Of a stretch of DNA of 64,000 nucleotides, positions 28,610 through 39,550 are shown one piece after another. Where the stretch lies: positions 1 through 64,000 of the forward strand of contig JALVUD010000024.1 in assembly GCA_027035765.1 (NCBI GenBank). The letters run 5' to 3'. A model generated the notes under the pieces. That model did no database searches. It was given only the letters and a program-made list of their open reading frames with translations, and was not told the origin of the DNA. Origin of the DNA: Campylobacteraceae bacterium (lineage in GTDB: Bacteria; Campylobacterota; Campylobacteria; Campylobacterales; Sulfurovaceae). A program made the position numbers and the translations under genes. Positions within the stretch are counted from its first letter, which is position 1. Every line of letters begins with the position of its first letter.

Positions 28610-30475
28610 ATGGGGTCAACCCGAGAGTTCATCAAAAGCAACGAGGTACAGCAATACCTGGAATGGATCAATGTGAAAGAGAAAAAATTTCTCGAAGAGA
28701 TGTTGGAGTGCCTGGTTGACCCCTCTGCCTCTCATAGTAATATTGAAAAATATGGGGAGGAGATCTACCGGCGTTACATCAGTTTTTCACGGTTCAACCG
28801 TCTCCTGGATATATTTGGAAACGGCCTGACTGAAGAGCGTCAGAAACTTCTTCAAATCAATAGCGACCTCCTGGCCAAAGGTTATCTGGAAGCACGCATT
28901 CCCGGGGAGATGAGCTCGATCCGCCGTAAGGTTCATGCTGACGCCGCTTATATTTCCCGTCAAGACCGGCAAATCCTTGAAGAACATTTCGGATGGATCC
29001 ATTCGCTTCTTGAGAGTCTGCAGGGAGAAAGCGCACCTCCCGAGATTTCGGCACGTATCCAAGCATTCACCGACTTTATGGAGACCCGGAAGGGGACATA
29101 TTTTCAGGATGAGAATATTCGTGAAGACTTCCTCCGGACCAACCGCGAACTCTATCAGACCGCTCTGGAGACAGTCGTTCTGTATCAACGCGGCGAATAC
29201 TATTACGGGACGCTCGTCTATATAGAAATGGTGGCGCTTTTTCTGAAAATGGCGACTCTCCTCAACAGTATGTTCCTCCAGGAGGAACTGATGTCGATCT
29301 ACATCGATCCGATCACCCGTCTTCCCAACCGGCTTCAGCTCATACGGGATATTGGAGATTTTCGCAACGCCTACATCCTGATTCTCAATGTCAATGCTTT
29401 CTCCAAACTCAATCTCTTCTATGGGTACGAATTCGGCGACGAGGTATTGCGACGGATTGCCGAAAACCTGCGGGAATCTATTGCACAACGGAGCTATCGT
29501 ATCTACGGCGATGAATTCGCCGCGATTGTGGGAAGCGAGGCAGAGGTCAAAGAGCTCTTCGAGATGCTCAACAGCTCTATCTCCATCCTGGGAGAAGAGC
29601 AGATCTTCGACATCTACTTCTACGGCGCATACAAGGAATTGGGGAATCGTGCTCTCGAGATCTGTGAGTTTGCTCAGCAAAAAAACAGCAATCGAACTCT
29701 AATCGATTCTCTGGAGATCGAGGAGTTGATGAGCACACTCAAACATGAGCTCTCATTGCTGCAGGAGCTGCGGGATGCCCTGGAAAGAGATGCCGTCATT
29801 CCTTTTTTCCAACCAATCTATTCTCCCCGGGAACGTCGAATTGTCGGTTATGAATCTTTGATGCGAATCGAAAAACCGAGCACGGGGGAAATCATGAAAC
29901 CGAAAAGCTTCATGAAAGTGCTCCGAAAATCTCCCTACTATCCGGCATACACCAAGCGGATGCTTGAGAAGTGCTTCGACTTTTTCGCCGACAAACCGGA
30001 CCTGTTTTTCAGTGTCAATTTCACCTTGAAAGATTTTCGGGATCCGGATATCACCCGGTACCTGGACCGCCTCATCACCCTGGATCCCGGAACGGCGCGA
30101 CACCTGATCATTGAGATCGTAGAGAGCGAAGCCCTACAGGATTTCGAGGCGATCAACCGATTCATTCTTCACTTCCGTCCCCGGGGCATCCGTTTTGCCC
30201 TGGATGATTTCGGCAGTGGATACTCCAACTTTATTCAATGTGCGCGTCTGGAGATCGATTATGTCAAGATCGACGGTTCGATCGTCGAGCAGTCACTGGA
30301 AGATCCGAAGATGGATAAGCTTCTCGAATCGATCATCGACTTTGCCCACAGTTTCGGGATCGCCACCATCGCGGAATATGTCAGCAGTAAAGCACTCTTC
30401 GATTCTCTCAAAGATCGTGTCGACAGAATGCAAGGAAACCATATCGGGCGTCCGTCACCGGAACTGGTGCAGTAA
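28610..30475 (+). CDS. GGDEF/EAL-domain protein (degenerate GGDEF: YGDEF; EAL as ESL)
   Basis: DPITRLPNRLQLI, RIYGDEFAAIV, GYESLMRI, LDDFGSGYSNF, YVKIDGSIVEQ. Confidence 0.88.
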   Translation: MGSTREFIKSNEVQQYLEWINVKEKKFLEEMLECLVDPSASHSNIEKYGEEIYRRYISFSRFNRLLDIFGNGLTEERQKLLQINSDLLAKGYLEARIPGEMSSIRRKVHADAAYISRQDRQILEEHFGWIHSLLESLQGESAPPEISARIQAFTDFMETRKGTYFQDENIREDFLRTNRELYQTALETVVLYQRGEYYYGTLVYIEMVALFLKMATLLNSMFLQEELMSIYIDPITRLPNRLQLIRDIGDFRNAYILILNVNAFSKLNLFYGYEFGDEVLRRIAENLRESIAQRSYRIYGDEFAAIVGSEAEVKELFEMLNSSISILGEEQIFDIYFYGAYKELGNRALEICEFAQQKNSNRTLIDSLEIEELMSTLKHELSLLQELRDALERDAVIPFFQPIYSPRERRIVGYESLMRIEKPSTGEIMKPKSFMKVLRKSPYYPAYTKRMLEKCFDFFADKPDLFFSVNFTLKDFRDPDITRYLDRLITLDPGTARHLIIEIVESEALQDFEAINRFILHFRPRGIRFALDDFGSGYSNFIQCARLEIDYVKIDGSIVEQSLEDPKMDKLLESIIDFAHSFGIATIAEYVSSKALFDSLKDRVDRMQGNHIGRPSPELVQ

Positions 30476-30549
30476 AAGAGTCGTTTTTGGGATTGGCGGT
30501 CCTTCCGTCCGGAAAGGAAGGAGTTCACATATTCCGCCGGGAGGGAAAA

Positions 30550-31212
30550 TCAGGGATTGTCGATCAGCCGGTACCCCATACCGTACTCGGTCTTGAGGAA
30601 ATTTTTGCCCCCCTTGGCGGCGATCTTTTTACGGATATTCTTGATGTGATTGTCCAACGAACGGTTGGAACTGACCGCAGAGAGCGAGGAGAGGAGCCGA
30701 TCCCGGGTGACGGTACGGTTTTTGTTTTGCAGCAGCAGCTGCAGGATCTTGAACTCGGTCCAGGTGAGGTTGAGGGGCTTGCCGTAGAGGAGGATGTCGC
30801 TGGTTTCGATGCGGAAGGCCTCTTCCTCGAAATCAGCGGGGATCAGAGAGTTTTTGCCGAGCTGGACCCAGATCCGAGCTTCGAGCTCCTCCAGGTCGAT
30901 CGGTTTGACCATGTAGTCGGTGGCACCGTAGCGGAAAGCCATGATCTTGGACTTGGTATCGCCGTAGGCGCTCAGGACGATCACCGGCAGGGAAAGGGAG
31001 CCTTTGATGCTTTTGAGCAGCTCCATCCCACTGAAATCGGGGAGGTTGATATCCAGCAGCAGGATATCGTAGTGGTTCTGTTTGAGATAGGAGAGACCGT
31101 CGGTGACGGAGAAAACGGTATCTACTTCAAAACCGCTGTCCCGGAGAAAAGTCGCCAGATACTCGGAGGTCATCTCATCATCTTCGACCAGCAATACTTT
31201 TACTTCTTGCAT
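30550..31212 (-). CDS. OmpR-family response regulator
   Basis: MQEVKVLLVEDDEMTSEYLATFLRDSG...DILLLDINLPDFSG...MVKPIDLEELEARI + winged helix. Confidence 0.9.
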   Translation of the reverse strand: MQEVKVLLVEDDEMTSEYLATFLRDSGFEVDTVFSVTDGLSYLKQNHYDILLLDINLPDFSGMELLKSIKGSLSLPVIVLSAYGDTKSKIMAFRYGATDYMVKPIDLEELEARIWVQLGKNSLIPADFEEEAFRIETSDILLYGKPLNLTWTEFKILQLLLQNKNRTVTRDRLLSSLSAVSSNRSLDNHIKNIRKKIAAKGGKNFLKTEYGMGYRLIDNP

Positions 31213-31332
31213 CGAATAATTCCTTGTTGTTAAAATTTTTCTATTACAGGTTCTACAGATTCTAACGCATTTTGCCTTAGATTTATATTGTAAGATAGAA
31301 CGAATTAAGAAAAATAATATAGAAATGAGATA

Positions 31333-34300
31333 TTGAAATTGGTGAAGATCCAAAAAATCCTGCTGACACTTCTGGTGAGTATATCATTTTTGTGGAGTGC
31401 CCAGAAGAGCTCTCCGGGAAACGAAGCCATAGACAATTCACTGGAACACGTGGTTTTGCAGCTCAATTGGGACTATCGCTTTGAGTTTGCCGGCTTTATC
31501 GCCGCCAAAGAGAAAGGCTTCTACCGGGATGCAGGCCTGGATGTTGAACTGCGCAAATTCCGCCCCGGGATGGATGTAGTCAGGGAGGTGACGGAGGGCA
31601 AGGCCGACTACGGGATCTACACCTCCAAACTCCTCAAACGCTTTCTCGCCGGAGAGCCGGTCAAACTCCTGGCCAGTTTCTTCAAAAAGCCCTCCATGGT
31701 CATTGTCGCCCGCAAAGGGATCACCAAACCCGAGGATCTGGCCGGCCGCAAGATCCTCTCGGCCTTTTCCCGAAACGACTTTCTCCTCAATTTCAAAGAG
31801 ATGTTCCAGCAGCACGATGTCAATCTCTCCGAGATAGAGCTCTCACAGGAGCCTTATTCGATGGAGCCTTTCATCGAGGGGAGAGTCGACGCGATGATCA
31901 TCTATCTCCCCAGCCAGCTCTACCGCCTCAGCAGCCTGGGAATCCCCTACAACATCATCGATCCGGGCAACTACAGTGATCTGACCCTCCAGCAGGAGCT
32001 CTTCACCTCCCGGCGCACCGCCGAGGAACACGCGGACCGCACACTGGCTTTTCGCAACGCCAGCATCAAGGGCTGGGAGTATGCGCTGCAGCATCCCTAC
32101 GAAATCATCGATATCATCCGGAAAAAATATGCCCCGGAGCTGACGCTGGAGGAGTTGAGCTACGAGTACCGGATCGTCAAGCGGATGATCCAGCCGGAGC
32201 TCTATCCCATCGGTTCCATCGATCAGAAACTCCTTTTGCTGCAGATTCGACATCTGCTTGGACCTAAACGCGCCGATCGGGCAGAAAAGCTTCTGCGGGA
32301 GTATATCTTCGGCGGCGGGGTGGAGATGTCTCCGCTGATCCTGACCAAAGAGGAGCGGAACTATCTCAAAAAGCATCCCGTCCTCAAAGCACACAACGAG
32401 AGCAACTGGCCCCCCTTCAATTTCAACGAAAACGGGCAGGCAAAGGGATTTTCGATCGACTATATGAACCTGATCGCCGAGAAGATCGGGGTAAAGGTCC
32501 GATATATCAGCGGCTATACCTGGTATGAATTTCTTCAGATGATCAATACCGACAAACTGGATATCATCGACAATATCGCCATCACCCCCGAACGAAAAAA
32601 ATCGATCACTTTCACCCATCCCTACATCGATCTGCAGCACGCGATCTACACCAATGTCAACAATCAGATCTACTATTCACTCCAGGATCTCAAAGGCAAA
32701 CGAGTGGCCCTGGTCAAAGGTTTTTTCATCCAGCAGTATCTCGCCGAACACTATCCCAAAATCCGACAGGTCCTCGTTCCTGACCAGCTCCAGGCTCTGA
32801 AACTCCTCTCTCTGGGCAGAGTGGATGCGGTGGTAGGCAAACAGGTGGTGGTGGATTATCTAATGCGCGAATATCTGATCTCCAACATCATCGCCACCAG
32901 CTACATCAACGACCCCGGCACCATCAGCCATGTGGCTCTCGGGGTTTCCAAAAAGGACAAAATCCTCGCCAGGATCCTGAAGAAAGCCCAGGAGACTGTC
33001 ACGAAGCAGGAGCTGGAGAAGCTCAAGCACAAATGGTTCGGCATCAATCCGCTCCTGGACAGCAAAGAGCTTCTGACCCCCGCCGAAGAGAGCTATCTGC
33101 AACGACACCGAACGGTGAGCGTCTGCATCGAAAACGATCGGGCTCCCATCGAATTTGTGGAGCAGAACAAACCGCAGGGCATCTCGGTGGAGATCCTGGA
33201 CACGCTGACGCGACGACTCCATCTCAAACTCGATTTTCATCCGGCAGCTGACCGGAACCGCGAGCTGGCAATGATCCGTCAGGGAAAATGTGACCTTCTG
33301 GCCGCCGCCTCAAGGGATACGCAAAGTGCAAAACTTCTATACTTCACCTCTCCCTATCTCGAATACGAAGAGGTCTTCGTCCGATACCGAATTTCCTCAG
33401 CGGACGGAGAGGGACCGCTGGTTCTTTCCGGTAAACGCCTGGCCGGGAAACGGGGTGATCCGGCCCTGGCCAAACTGAAAAAAGCACACCCTACGCTGCA
33501 CATTGTCGAGACCGACAGTTACCGGGATGCCCTGGAGACTGTCCGGCGAAACGGTGCGGACTACGCTGTGATGTCTCAGCCGGTCTTTGAGTACCAGAGC
33601 CAGATCCACCGGATGAAAGATCTGGAGGTTGCCGGCATTGCTCCGCTCAAAACTTCCCTCAGCATCGCGGTCAGAAAGGATCGTGCGACTCTTTACAATA
33701 TTTTCAGCAAAATCCTCCACGCCATGCCGAGGGAGACCTTTTACGCCATCAGTGACAAATGGACTTCGGAACGGATCCTCAAAGAGGTGGACTACAAGAC
33801 CATTCTTGGGATTATCGCCGCAGCCTTTCTGGTGATCGCGCTCATCGCCATGGCCTACTGGAGGCAACGCAAACTCTCCCGGGAAATCGAAGAGCTCAAC
33901 GATACCCTGGAGGATCGGATCGCCGAAGCACTGGAGAAGAACAGGGAGCAGGAGCTGTTTATGCTCCAGCAGGATCGTCTGGCCAAAATGGGCGAGATGA
34001 TCGCTATGATCGCCCACCAGTGGCGCCAGCCGCTCAACAACCTCTCACTGCTGATCCAGATGCTGGTCTCCCGCTACAAAAAAGGAATGCTGGACGATGA
34101 GGCTATCGAGTATTTCCGGGCCAATTCCCAGAAGCAGATCGAGCAGATGTCCTCTACCATCGACGATTTCCGCAACTTCTACCGTTCGGAAAATGAGATC
34201 AGAGAGTTCTGTGTCAATGAAAGTATTGAGAAGCTGATCAGTATGACCCGGATGGGATTCGCTTCGGAGAATATCGAGGTGAGTTTCCGTGCCTCCGGAT

Positions 34301-34677
34301 GCTGCTACTATACCGGCTACCCCAACGAGCTGGCCCATGCGGTCCTCAATATCATGAACAATGCCCGCGAAGCCTTTACCGAACGCGACGGCAAGGCCAG
34401 TGACAAACGCATCGTCATCACCCTGGAGGAGCGGGAGGGCGCTCTGACCCTGGAGATCTGCGACAATGCCGGCGGCATCCCCGAAGAGATCATGGACAAG
34501 ATCTTCGATCCCTACTTTTCCACCAAACAGGACAAAAACGGCACCGGGCTGGGGCTCTACATGACCAATGTCATGATCGTCGATCATATGCGCTCGAAGA
34601 TCTCCGTCTCCAACCGGAACGGCGGCGCCTGCTTCACGATCACTCTTTCGGGGACTTTTCGCTGTGAAACTGAGTAA
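31333..34677 (+). CDS. Histidine kinase with tandem periplasmic sensor domains (NMT1/THI5-like + two SBP_bac_3)
   Basis: LQLNWDYRFEFAGFIAAKEKGFYRDAGLDVEL (NMT1); two SBP3-like stretches; TM; AHQWRQPLNNLSLLIQ HisKA; GTGLGLYMTNVMI. Confidence 0.88.
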   Translation: MKLVKIQKILLTLLVSISFLWSAQKSSPGNEAIDNSLEHVVLQLNWDYRFEFAGFIAAKEKGFYRDAGLDVELRKFRPGMDVVREVTEGKADYGIYTSKLLKRFLAGEPVKLLASFFKKPSMVIVARKGITKPEDLAGRKILSAFSRNDFLLNFKEMFQQHDVNLSEIELSQEPYSMEPFIEGRVDAMIIYLPSQLYRLSSLGIPYNIIDPGNYSDLTLQQELFTSRRTAEEHADRTLAFRNASIKGWEYALQHPYEIIDIIRKKYAPELTLEELSYEYRIVKRMIQPELYPIGSIDQKLLLLQIRHLLGPKRADRAEKLLREYIFGGGVEMSPLILTKEERNYLKKHPVLKAHNESNWPPFNFNENGQAKGFSIDYMNLIAEKIGVKVRYISGYTWYEFLQMINTDKLDIIDNIAITPERKKSITFTHPYIDLQHAIYTNVNNQIYYSLQDLKGKRVALVKGFFIQQYLAEHYPKIRQVLVPDQLQALKLLSLGRVDAVVGKQVVVDYLMREYLISNIIATSYINDPGTISHVALGVSKKDKILARILKKAQETVTKQELEKLKHKWFGINPLLDSKELLTPAEESYLQRHRTVSVCIENDRAPIEFVEQNKPQGISVEILDTLTRRLHLKLDFHPAADRNRELAMIRQGKCDLLAAASRDTQSAKLLYFTSPYLEYEEVFVRYRISSADGEGPLVLSGKRLAGKRGDPALAKLKKAHPTLHIVETDSYRDALETVRRNGADYAVMSQPVFEYQSQIHRMKDLEVAGIAPLKTSLSIAVRKDRATLYNIFSKILHAMPRETFYAISDKWTSERILKEVDYKTILGIIAAAFLVIALIAMAYWRQRKLSREIEELNDTLEDRIAEALEKNREQELFMLQQDRLAKMGEMIAMIAHQWRQPLNNLSLLIQMLVSRYKKGMLDDEAIEYFRANSQKQIEQMSSTIDDFRNFYRSENEIREFCVNESIEKLISMTRMGFASENIEVSFRASGCCYYTGYPNELAHAVLNIMNNAREAFTERDGKASDKRIVITLEEREGALTLEICDNAGGIPEEIMDKIFDPYFSTKQDKNGTGLGLYMTNVMIVDHMRSKISVSNRNGGACFTITLSGTFRCETE

Positions 34678-35575
34678 ATCGACACTTCTCCTCGTCGAGG
34701 ACAATCAGGAAACCCGGGAATTGATCGCCTCGCTTCTCGAGCCCCATTTTTATCGTATCTATATCGCATCTTCAGGGGAGGAGGCGCTCCGCATCTACCG
34801 GCAGAAAGATCCGGATATCATCCTGAGCGATATCTACATGCCCGGGAAAACCGGACTGGAACTGGCCCAGACGATCCGCAGAGAAAATCGGGAGATCCCG
34901 ATTCTGCTTCTCTCGGCCCACAACGATACGGAAACGCTCCTGCAGGCGGCAAACCTCACCATCGACGGATTCGTCATCAAACCGATACTGGAGATCGATC
35001 ATCTGCTGCAGCGCCTCCGAGAGGCGGTCGAACGGATTGCTTCAGGCAAGGCCTCTTCGGTTGACGGCGAGTCCATCGATACTCTGCGTTCCAAAGCCTA
35101 TCTCGACGCCCTGACCGGAGTGGCCAACGCCCACAGTTTCCAGGAAAAACTCAAAGAGTTGACCGGGCAGACTGCCACACCTTTTTCTCTGCTCTATATC
35201 GATCTGGACAATCTCAAAACCGTCAACGACCGCTATGGTCATTCGGCGGGGGACCGTCTGCTCCAGAGCTTTGCCAAACAGATCCGTACTGCCGGGGAGG
35301 AGCACTTTTTTGCCAGGGTAGGGGGGGACGAATTCGTGATGATCATCGAGGATATCGTCGAAAAGGAGCCGATCCGTCAATTGGTAGAAACGTTGCTCAA
35401 GAGTGTGGAGAACGGCACAGCCTACCGGGAGAGCACCCTTCCCATCTCCTGCAGCATCGGCATTTGCAGGTACCCGATAGATGCTCCCGATCCTGCTGAG
35501 CTGGTCGACCGGGCCGATCGTGCAATGTATCGAGCCAAAAGGCAGGGGAAAAACACCTATACATTCTGCAGCTGA
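34664..35575 (+). CDS. Response regulator-diguanylate cyclase (REC-GGDEF), probable GTG start
   Basis: LLVEDNQETRELIASLL, DPDIILSDIYMPGKTGLE, FARVGGDEFVMII; overlaps the kinase gene end. Confidence 0.9.
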   Translation: MKLSKSTLLLVEDNQETRELIASLLEPHFYRIYIASSGEEALRIYRQKDPDIILSDIYMPGKTGLELAQTIRRENREIPILLLSAHNDTETLLQAANLTIDGFVIKPILEIDHLLQRLREAVERIASGKASSVDGESIDTLRSKAYLDALTGVANAHSFQEKLKELTGQTATPFSLLYIDLDNLKTVNDRYGHSAGDRLLQSFAKQIRTAGEEHFFARVGGDEFVMIIEDIVEKEPIRQLVETLLKSVENGTAYRESTLPISCSIGICRYPIDAPDPAELVDRADRAMYRAKRQGKNTYTFCS

Positions 35576-35680
35576 ACCGGAAAAACACTTTTTCAGTGTC
35601 CGCATTTTCCTTACAAAACGTTAGGATAAAGGCATTAAAAGCGTTCCACCTTTTTACGAGATCTGAAAAGAAATGAAATA

Positions 35681-35699
35681 CCGGGGAAATGTTCCCCGG
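35681..35699 (-). terminator. Hairpin terminator for the sdhABE operon
   Basis: CCGGGGAA-CAT-TTCCCCGG followed by a T-rich tail on the minus strand. Confidence 0.65.
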
Positions 35700-35718
35700 A
35701 GGAAGAGAGAAAAGGGGA

Positions 35719-36690
35719 TCAGTAGAGGCCCGTCGCTTTGGTGACGTTGTATTTTAGGCCGATCTCTTCAGGGGTGCAGCCCAGGGCCAGGGCGACCATC
35801 TGGGGCATATGCAGGACCGGAACGTCGATCTCCCGTCCCAACTGCTTGCCGGCGCTCTCCTGCTTGAGGTCCATATTGAGCTGACAGAGAGGGCAGGGGG
35901 TGACGACCACGTCGGCACCGTTGTCGATAGCGTCGCTGAGTGCGGTTCCCGTCAGGGCGTTGCTGGTCTCGGGAGCCTGCAGGTCTACATGGAAACCGCA
36001 GCATTTGTTCTTGCTCTCATACTGCACCGCCTTGCCCTCGAGCGCCTCGATAAGGCGATCCAGTGAGGTCGGGGCATAGGGATTTTCTCCGGTGTATTTG
36101 CTCATCAGGGGCTCTTCATGGTGGAGCATCTCACCACCCCCTTCTCCGATATCATACTCGCCTTCCGGGGGCAGGGTGGCGGCATTGTGCTTGTAGTGGA
36201 TATGGCTGGGGCGGATGTTGTGGCAGCCGTAGAAGGGGGCGATGTTGAAGTGGCTCAGAGGTTTGACCACCTTTTCGCTGATATTCTCCAGACCGTAGTC
36301 ATCGATGAGTGCATAAAGGAAGTGACGAACGGAGCTGGTCCCTTTGTACTCCAGGCCTACTTCGGCCAGCTTCTCGTTGACTTTGGCCCGCATCTCGGGG
36401 TCATGGTCCAGTCGTTCCTTGGTCATGACGGTGTTGAGCTGGCAGGTGTTGCAGATGGTCACCATCGGCAGCCCCAGCTTCTCGGCGTAGCAGATGTTGC
36501 GGGCGTTGAGGACCAGGGAGAGGAACTCGTCAAAGTCCTGCAGATGGCTGGCACCGCAGCAGCTCGCCTCGTCCAACAGTACCAGCTCGATCCCGAGCTT
36601 CTCGGCGACGGCCAGGGTGGAGGAGAGGAGCTCGGGGGTCGATTCCCGGGCGGTACATCCGGTATAAAGGGCATATTTCAGTTTGCTCAT
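35719..36690 (-). CDS. sdhE: Class E succinate/fumarate oxidoreductase membrane-associated subunit (SdhE, two CCG domains)
   Basis: Two Cys-rich modules: TGCTARES..SCCGASH..CNTCQLN and GCHNIRP..KCCGFH..CPLCQLN. Confidence 0.9.
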   Translation of the reverse strand: MSKLKYALYTGCTARESTPELLSSTLAVAEKLGIELVLLDEASCCGASHLQDFDEFLSLVLNARNICYAEKLGLPMVTICNTCQLNTVMTKERLDHDPEMRAKVNEKLAEVGLEYKGTSSVRHFLYALIDDYGLENISEKVVKPLSHFNIAPFYGCHNIRPSHIHYKHNAATLPPEGEYDIGEGGGEMLHHEEPLMSKYTGENPYAPTSLDRLIEALEGKAVQYESKNKCCGFHVDLQAPETSNALTGTALSDAIDNGADVVVTPCPLCQLNMDLKQESAGKQLGREIDVPVLHMPQMVALALGCTPEEIGLKYNVTKATGLY

Positions 36691-36699
36691 AGCTCTTCC

Positions 36700-37707
36700 T
36701 TACAGTTCATTGGTTTTGGAAATTTCGATCAGCTTCTGAATCTCTTCGAGATTTTTACTGCGGGGCATCTTTTTCTTGGCAATGTCAAAAGGATGCACCT
36801 TGCCGGCCTTGATCATCTTGAAGGCTTCGCTCAGGTGCTTGACCACCCCAAGACCCTCGGAGTAGAGGACAATATCCTGCTCGTCCAGGTAGCCGAATTT
36901 TTTAATGGAACGAATGAAGCCCTCGGCGTGTTTGGTGGCCACGTTGCGCTCGGCGACATGGTGCTCGAACTGCATGTTGTGGAGCTTGGTGATCTTCTCG
37001 ATGGGGTTGACGTCTTTGGGGCAGGCCTCGGCACACTCGAAGCATTTGACACAGTCCCAGACCCCGCTGCCCAGCTCCGCCGTCGTCTCCAGGCGGTCGA
37101 TGGTCGCTTCGTCTCTCGGATCAACACTGAAACGGTAGGCGGCGGCAAAAGCGGCAGGCCCGAGATAGTCTTCGTTGACTTCCAGAGCGGGACAGGCGTA
37201 GTGGCAGTTACCGCACTGGATGCAGTAGTCGGCATCCAGGAAGTTCTCCACCTGCTCGGGGCTCATAAGGGTTTCACTCTCGGGATGGGGGTCCACCTGA
37301 GCCTCCACATAGGGCTTGACAGCCGCATGCTTCTGCCAGAAATCCCCTTTGTCGATCACCATATCCTTGACAGCACGCTTCTTGCTCTGAGGCTCAAAAA
37401 CCAGCTCGTCGCCGAAGAGATTCACCAGTTCCTGGGCATTCTGCTTGCACGAAAGCACCGGTTTGCCGTTGACCTTGATCCCGCAGGCGCCGCAGATTCC
37501 GTGGCGGCAGCTTCGCCGGTAGGAGAAAGAGCCGTCATGCTCCCATTTGATCCGGTTGAGCAGATCCAGGATCAGCTCGTCCTGGCCCACCTCCATCTCA
37601 TAGGTCTTGTAGTAGGGCAGGTAGTCAGTCTCGGCGTTGAAGCGGAAAGCCTTGATAGTCACTTTCCGGGTCTGGGGTGCCGTATTTTTTGTCGTATCGC
37701 TCATCAC
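36700..37707 (-). CDS. sdhB: Succinate dehydrogenase/fumarate reductase iron-sulfur subunit
   Basis: CRHGICGACGIKVNGKPVLSCK; CIQCGNCHYACPA; CVKCFECAEACPKDVNP. Confidence 0.93.
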   Translation of the reverse strand: MMSDTTKNTAPQTRKVTIKAFRFNAETDYLPYYKTYEMEVGQDELILDLLNRIKWEHDGSFSYRRSCRHGICGACGIKVNGKPVLSCKQNAQELVNLFGDELVFEPQSKKRAVKDMVIDKGDFWQKHAAVKPYVEAQVDPHPESETLMSPEQVENFLDADYCIQCGNCHYACPALEVNEDYLGPAAFAAAYRFSVDPRDEATIDRLETTAELGSGVWDCVKCFECAEACPKDVNPIEKITKLHNMQFEHHVAERNVATKHAEGFIRSIKKFGYLDEQDIVLYSEGLGVVKHLSEAFKMIKAGKVHPFDIAKKKMPRSKNLEEIQKLIEISKTNEL

Positions 37708-37713
37708 CGCTCC

Positions 37714-39438
37714 TTAGTATTTTCTCTCTTGGGGTTCAAATTTGCCCAGAACCACATCGCCGTAGCTGAGCTCCAGCTCATAGTCACCGCTGAACTTCGC
37801 ATAGGTATGTTTGAGGAAGTTCTCATCATCACGCTGGGGGAAATCCTCCCGGTAGTGAGCGCCACGGCTTTCTTTGCGTGCCAGGGCCCCTTCGACGATA
37901 AAGAGACTGAAGTCGATCATATGCCCCAGCTCGATGGCCTCCTGCAGGTCGGTGTTGAAAGTGCTGGATTTGTCGTCGATCCGGATATTCTGATAACGTT
38001 CATAGAGCTCTTTGAGCTTCTGCTGCTGCTTTTTGAGGGACTCCTCGGTCCGGAAAACTCCGGCATCCATGGTCATGCTCTCCTGCAGTTCGTTGCGCAA
38101 CACAGGAACCCGCTCGGAGCCGTTGCTGCTTTTGATACGGGTGACTTTCTCGATCATATCCCGGGCATCTTCGGTCGTGGCGGGCTCCAGATCGATCCGA
38201 TCCAGATCCTCCAGCATCGCTTTGCCGGCCTCCCGTCCGAAGAAGAGGGCTTCAAGCAGGCTGTTGGCCCCCAGACGGTTGGCGCCGTGGACGCTGACAC
38301 AGGAGCACTCCCCGGCAGCGTAGAACCCTTCGACGGTCTCGTCGGGGCTCTTTTTGACCTGGCAGCGCTTGGTGACGGGGATCCCGCCCATGGAGTAGTG
38401 AGCCGTCGCAGCGATCATGATGGGCTCTTTGAGCATATCCTGCCCCAGGAAGGTGATGGCCAGCTCCCGCAGTTCGGGAAGCTTAGTGAGGATCGTCTCT
38501 TTGGGGAGGTGGGTCAGGTCGATGTAGACGGCGTCTTTGTTGGGGCCGACGCCGCGACCTTCGCGGATCTCCTGCATGATAGCCCGGCTGACGACGTCCC
38601 GGCTGGCCAGTTCCATGGCGTTGGGGGCATATTTGGACATGAAACGCTCACCTTCACTGTTGAAGAGGCGTCCCCCTTCACCCCGGGCCGCTTCGGAGAT
38701 CAGGATCCCCGATCCTCCCAGACCTGTAGGGTGGAACTGGACAAACTCCATATCCTCCAGGGGCAGGCCGCGGCGGGCGACGATGGAGAGGGCGTCGCCG
38801 GTGTTGGCGTGAGCGTTGGAGTTGATTTTGAAGGCCCGGCCGTAACCGCCGGTGGCGAACATGGTCACTTTGGCATTGAAGATCGCCGGCTCGGAGGTAC
38901 GGATATTGTAGGCGGCGACCCCTTTGACCTTGCCCTTGCCGTCATAGAGCAGATCGGCGCAGTACCACTCGTCGAAGACTTCGATGCCTGCCCGGAAGGC
39001 CTGCTCGTAGATTGTCTGCAGCAGGGTCAGCCCGGTCCGGTCCGCCGCGTAGCAGGCGCGGGGTTTGGACTGGCCGCCGAAGGGGCGCTGGGCGATGCGA
39101 CCGTTCTCCTGACGGGAGAAGATCGCCCCCATCCGCTCGGCCCATCGGATCGTTTCGGGTGCTTTGGAGCACATCAGTTCGATGGCATCCTGATCTCCCA
39201 GATAGTCGCTTCCCTTGACGGTATCGAATTCGTGGAGTTCCGTCGTGTCCTCGTCACTCAATGCGGCGTTGATCCCGCCCTGGGCAGCGCCGGAGTGGCT
39301 GCGTAGCGGGTGGAGTTTGGTAATAACCGCCACGCGTTTGCCCGCCTCTTTGAGCTCTTTGGCTGCGGCGAGGCCCGCCAGCCCGGCACCGACGATGACA
39401 GCATCATATTGATGGATTTTTACGTCGTTCACTTCCAT
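37714..39438 (-). CDS. sdhA: Succinate dehydrogenase/fumarate reductase flavoprotein subunit (no Tat signal)
   Basis: [54 protein letters not shown]. Confidence 0.95.
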   Translation of the reverse strand: MEVNDVKIHQYDAVIVGAGLAGLAAAKELKEAGKRVAVITKLHPLRSHSGAAQGGINAALSDEDTTELHEFDTVKGSDYLGDQDAIELMCSKAPETIRWAERMGAIFSRQENGRIAQRPFGGQSKPRACYAADRTGLTLLQTIYEQAFRAGIEVFDEWYCADLLYDGKGKVKGVAAYNIRTSEPAIFNAKVTMFATGGYGRAFKINSNAHANTGDALSIVARRGLPLEDMEFVQFHPTGLGGSGILISEAARGEGGRLFNSEGERFMSKYAPNAMELASRDVVSRAIMQEIREGRGVGPNKDAVYIDLTHLPKETILTKLPELRELAITFLGQDMLKEPIMIAATAHYSMGGIPVTKRCQVKKSPDETVEGFYAAGECSCVSVHGANRLGANSLLEALFFGREAGKAMLEDLDRIDLEPATTEDARDMIEKVTRIKSSNGSERVPVLRNELQESMTMDAGVFRTEESLKKQQQKLKELYERYQNIRIDDKSSTFNTDLQEAIELGHMIDFSLFIVEGALARKESRGAHYREDFPQRDDENFLKHTYAKFSGDYELELSYGDVVLGKFEPQERKY

Positions 39439-39550
39439 AGACCTGGTCCTTGTGGTAAATTTCGATCCATTATAACACCGACGAAGTATAAGAAAGATGA
39501 ATAAAGGGTGATTATCCGGCGACGAAATGGCCGGGTGTTACTTTTTGACA

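Noticed and set aside
36118-39306. 1062-aa plus-strand ORF
   Set aside because: Antisense shadow ORF lying across sdhE/sdhB/sdhA; low-complexity His/Asp/Gly-rich translation with no family, while the minus strand encodes clear Sdh proteins
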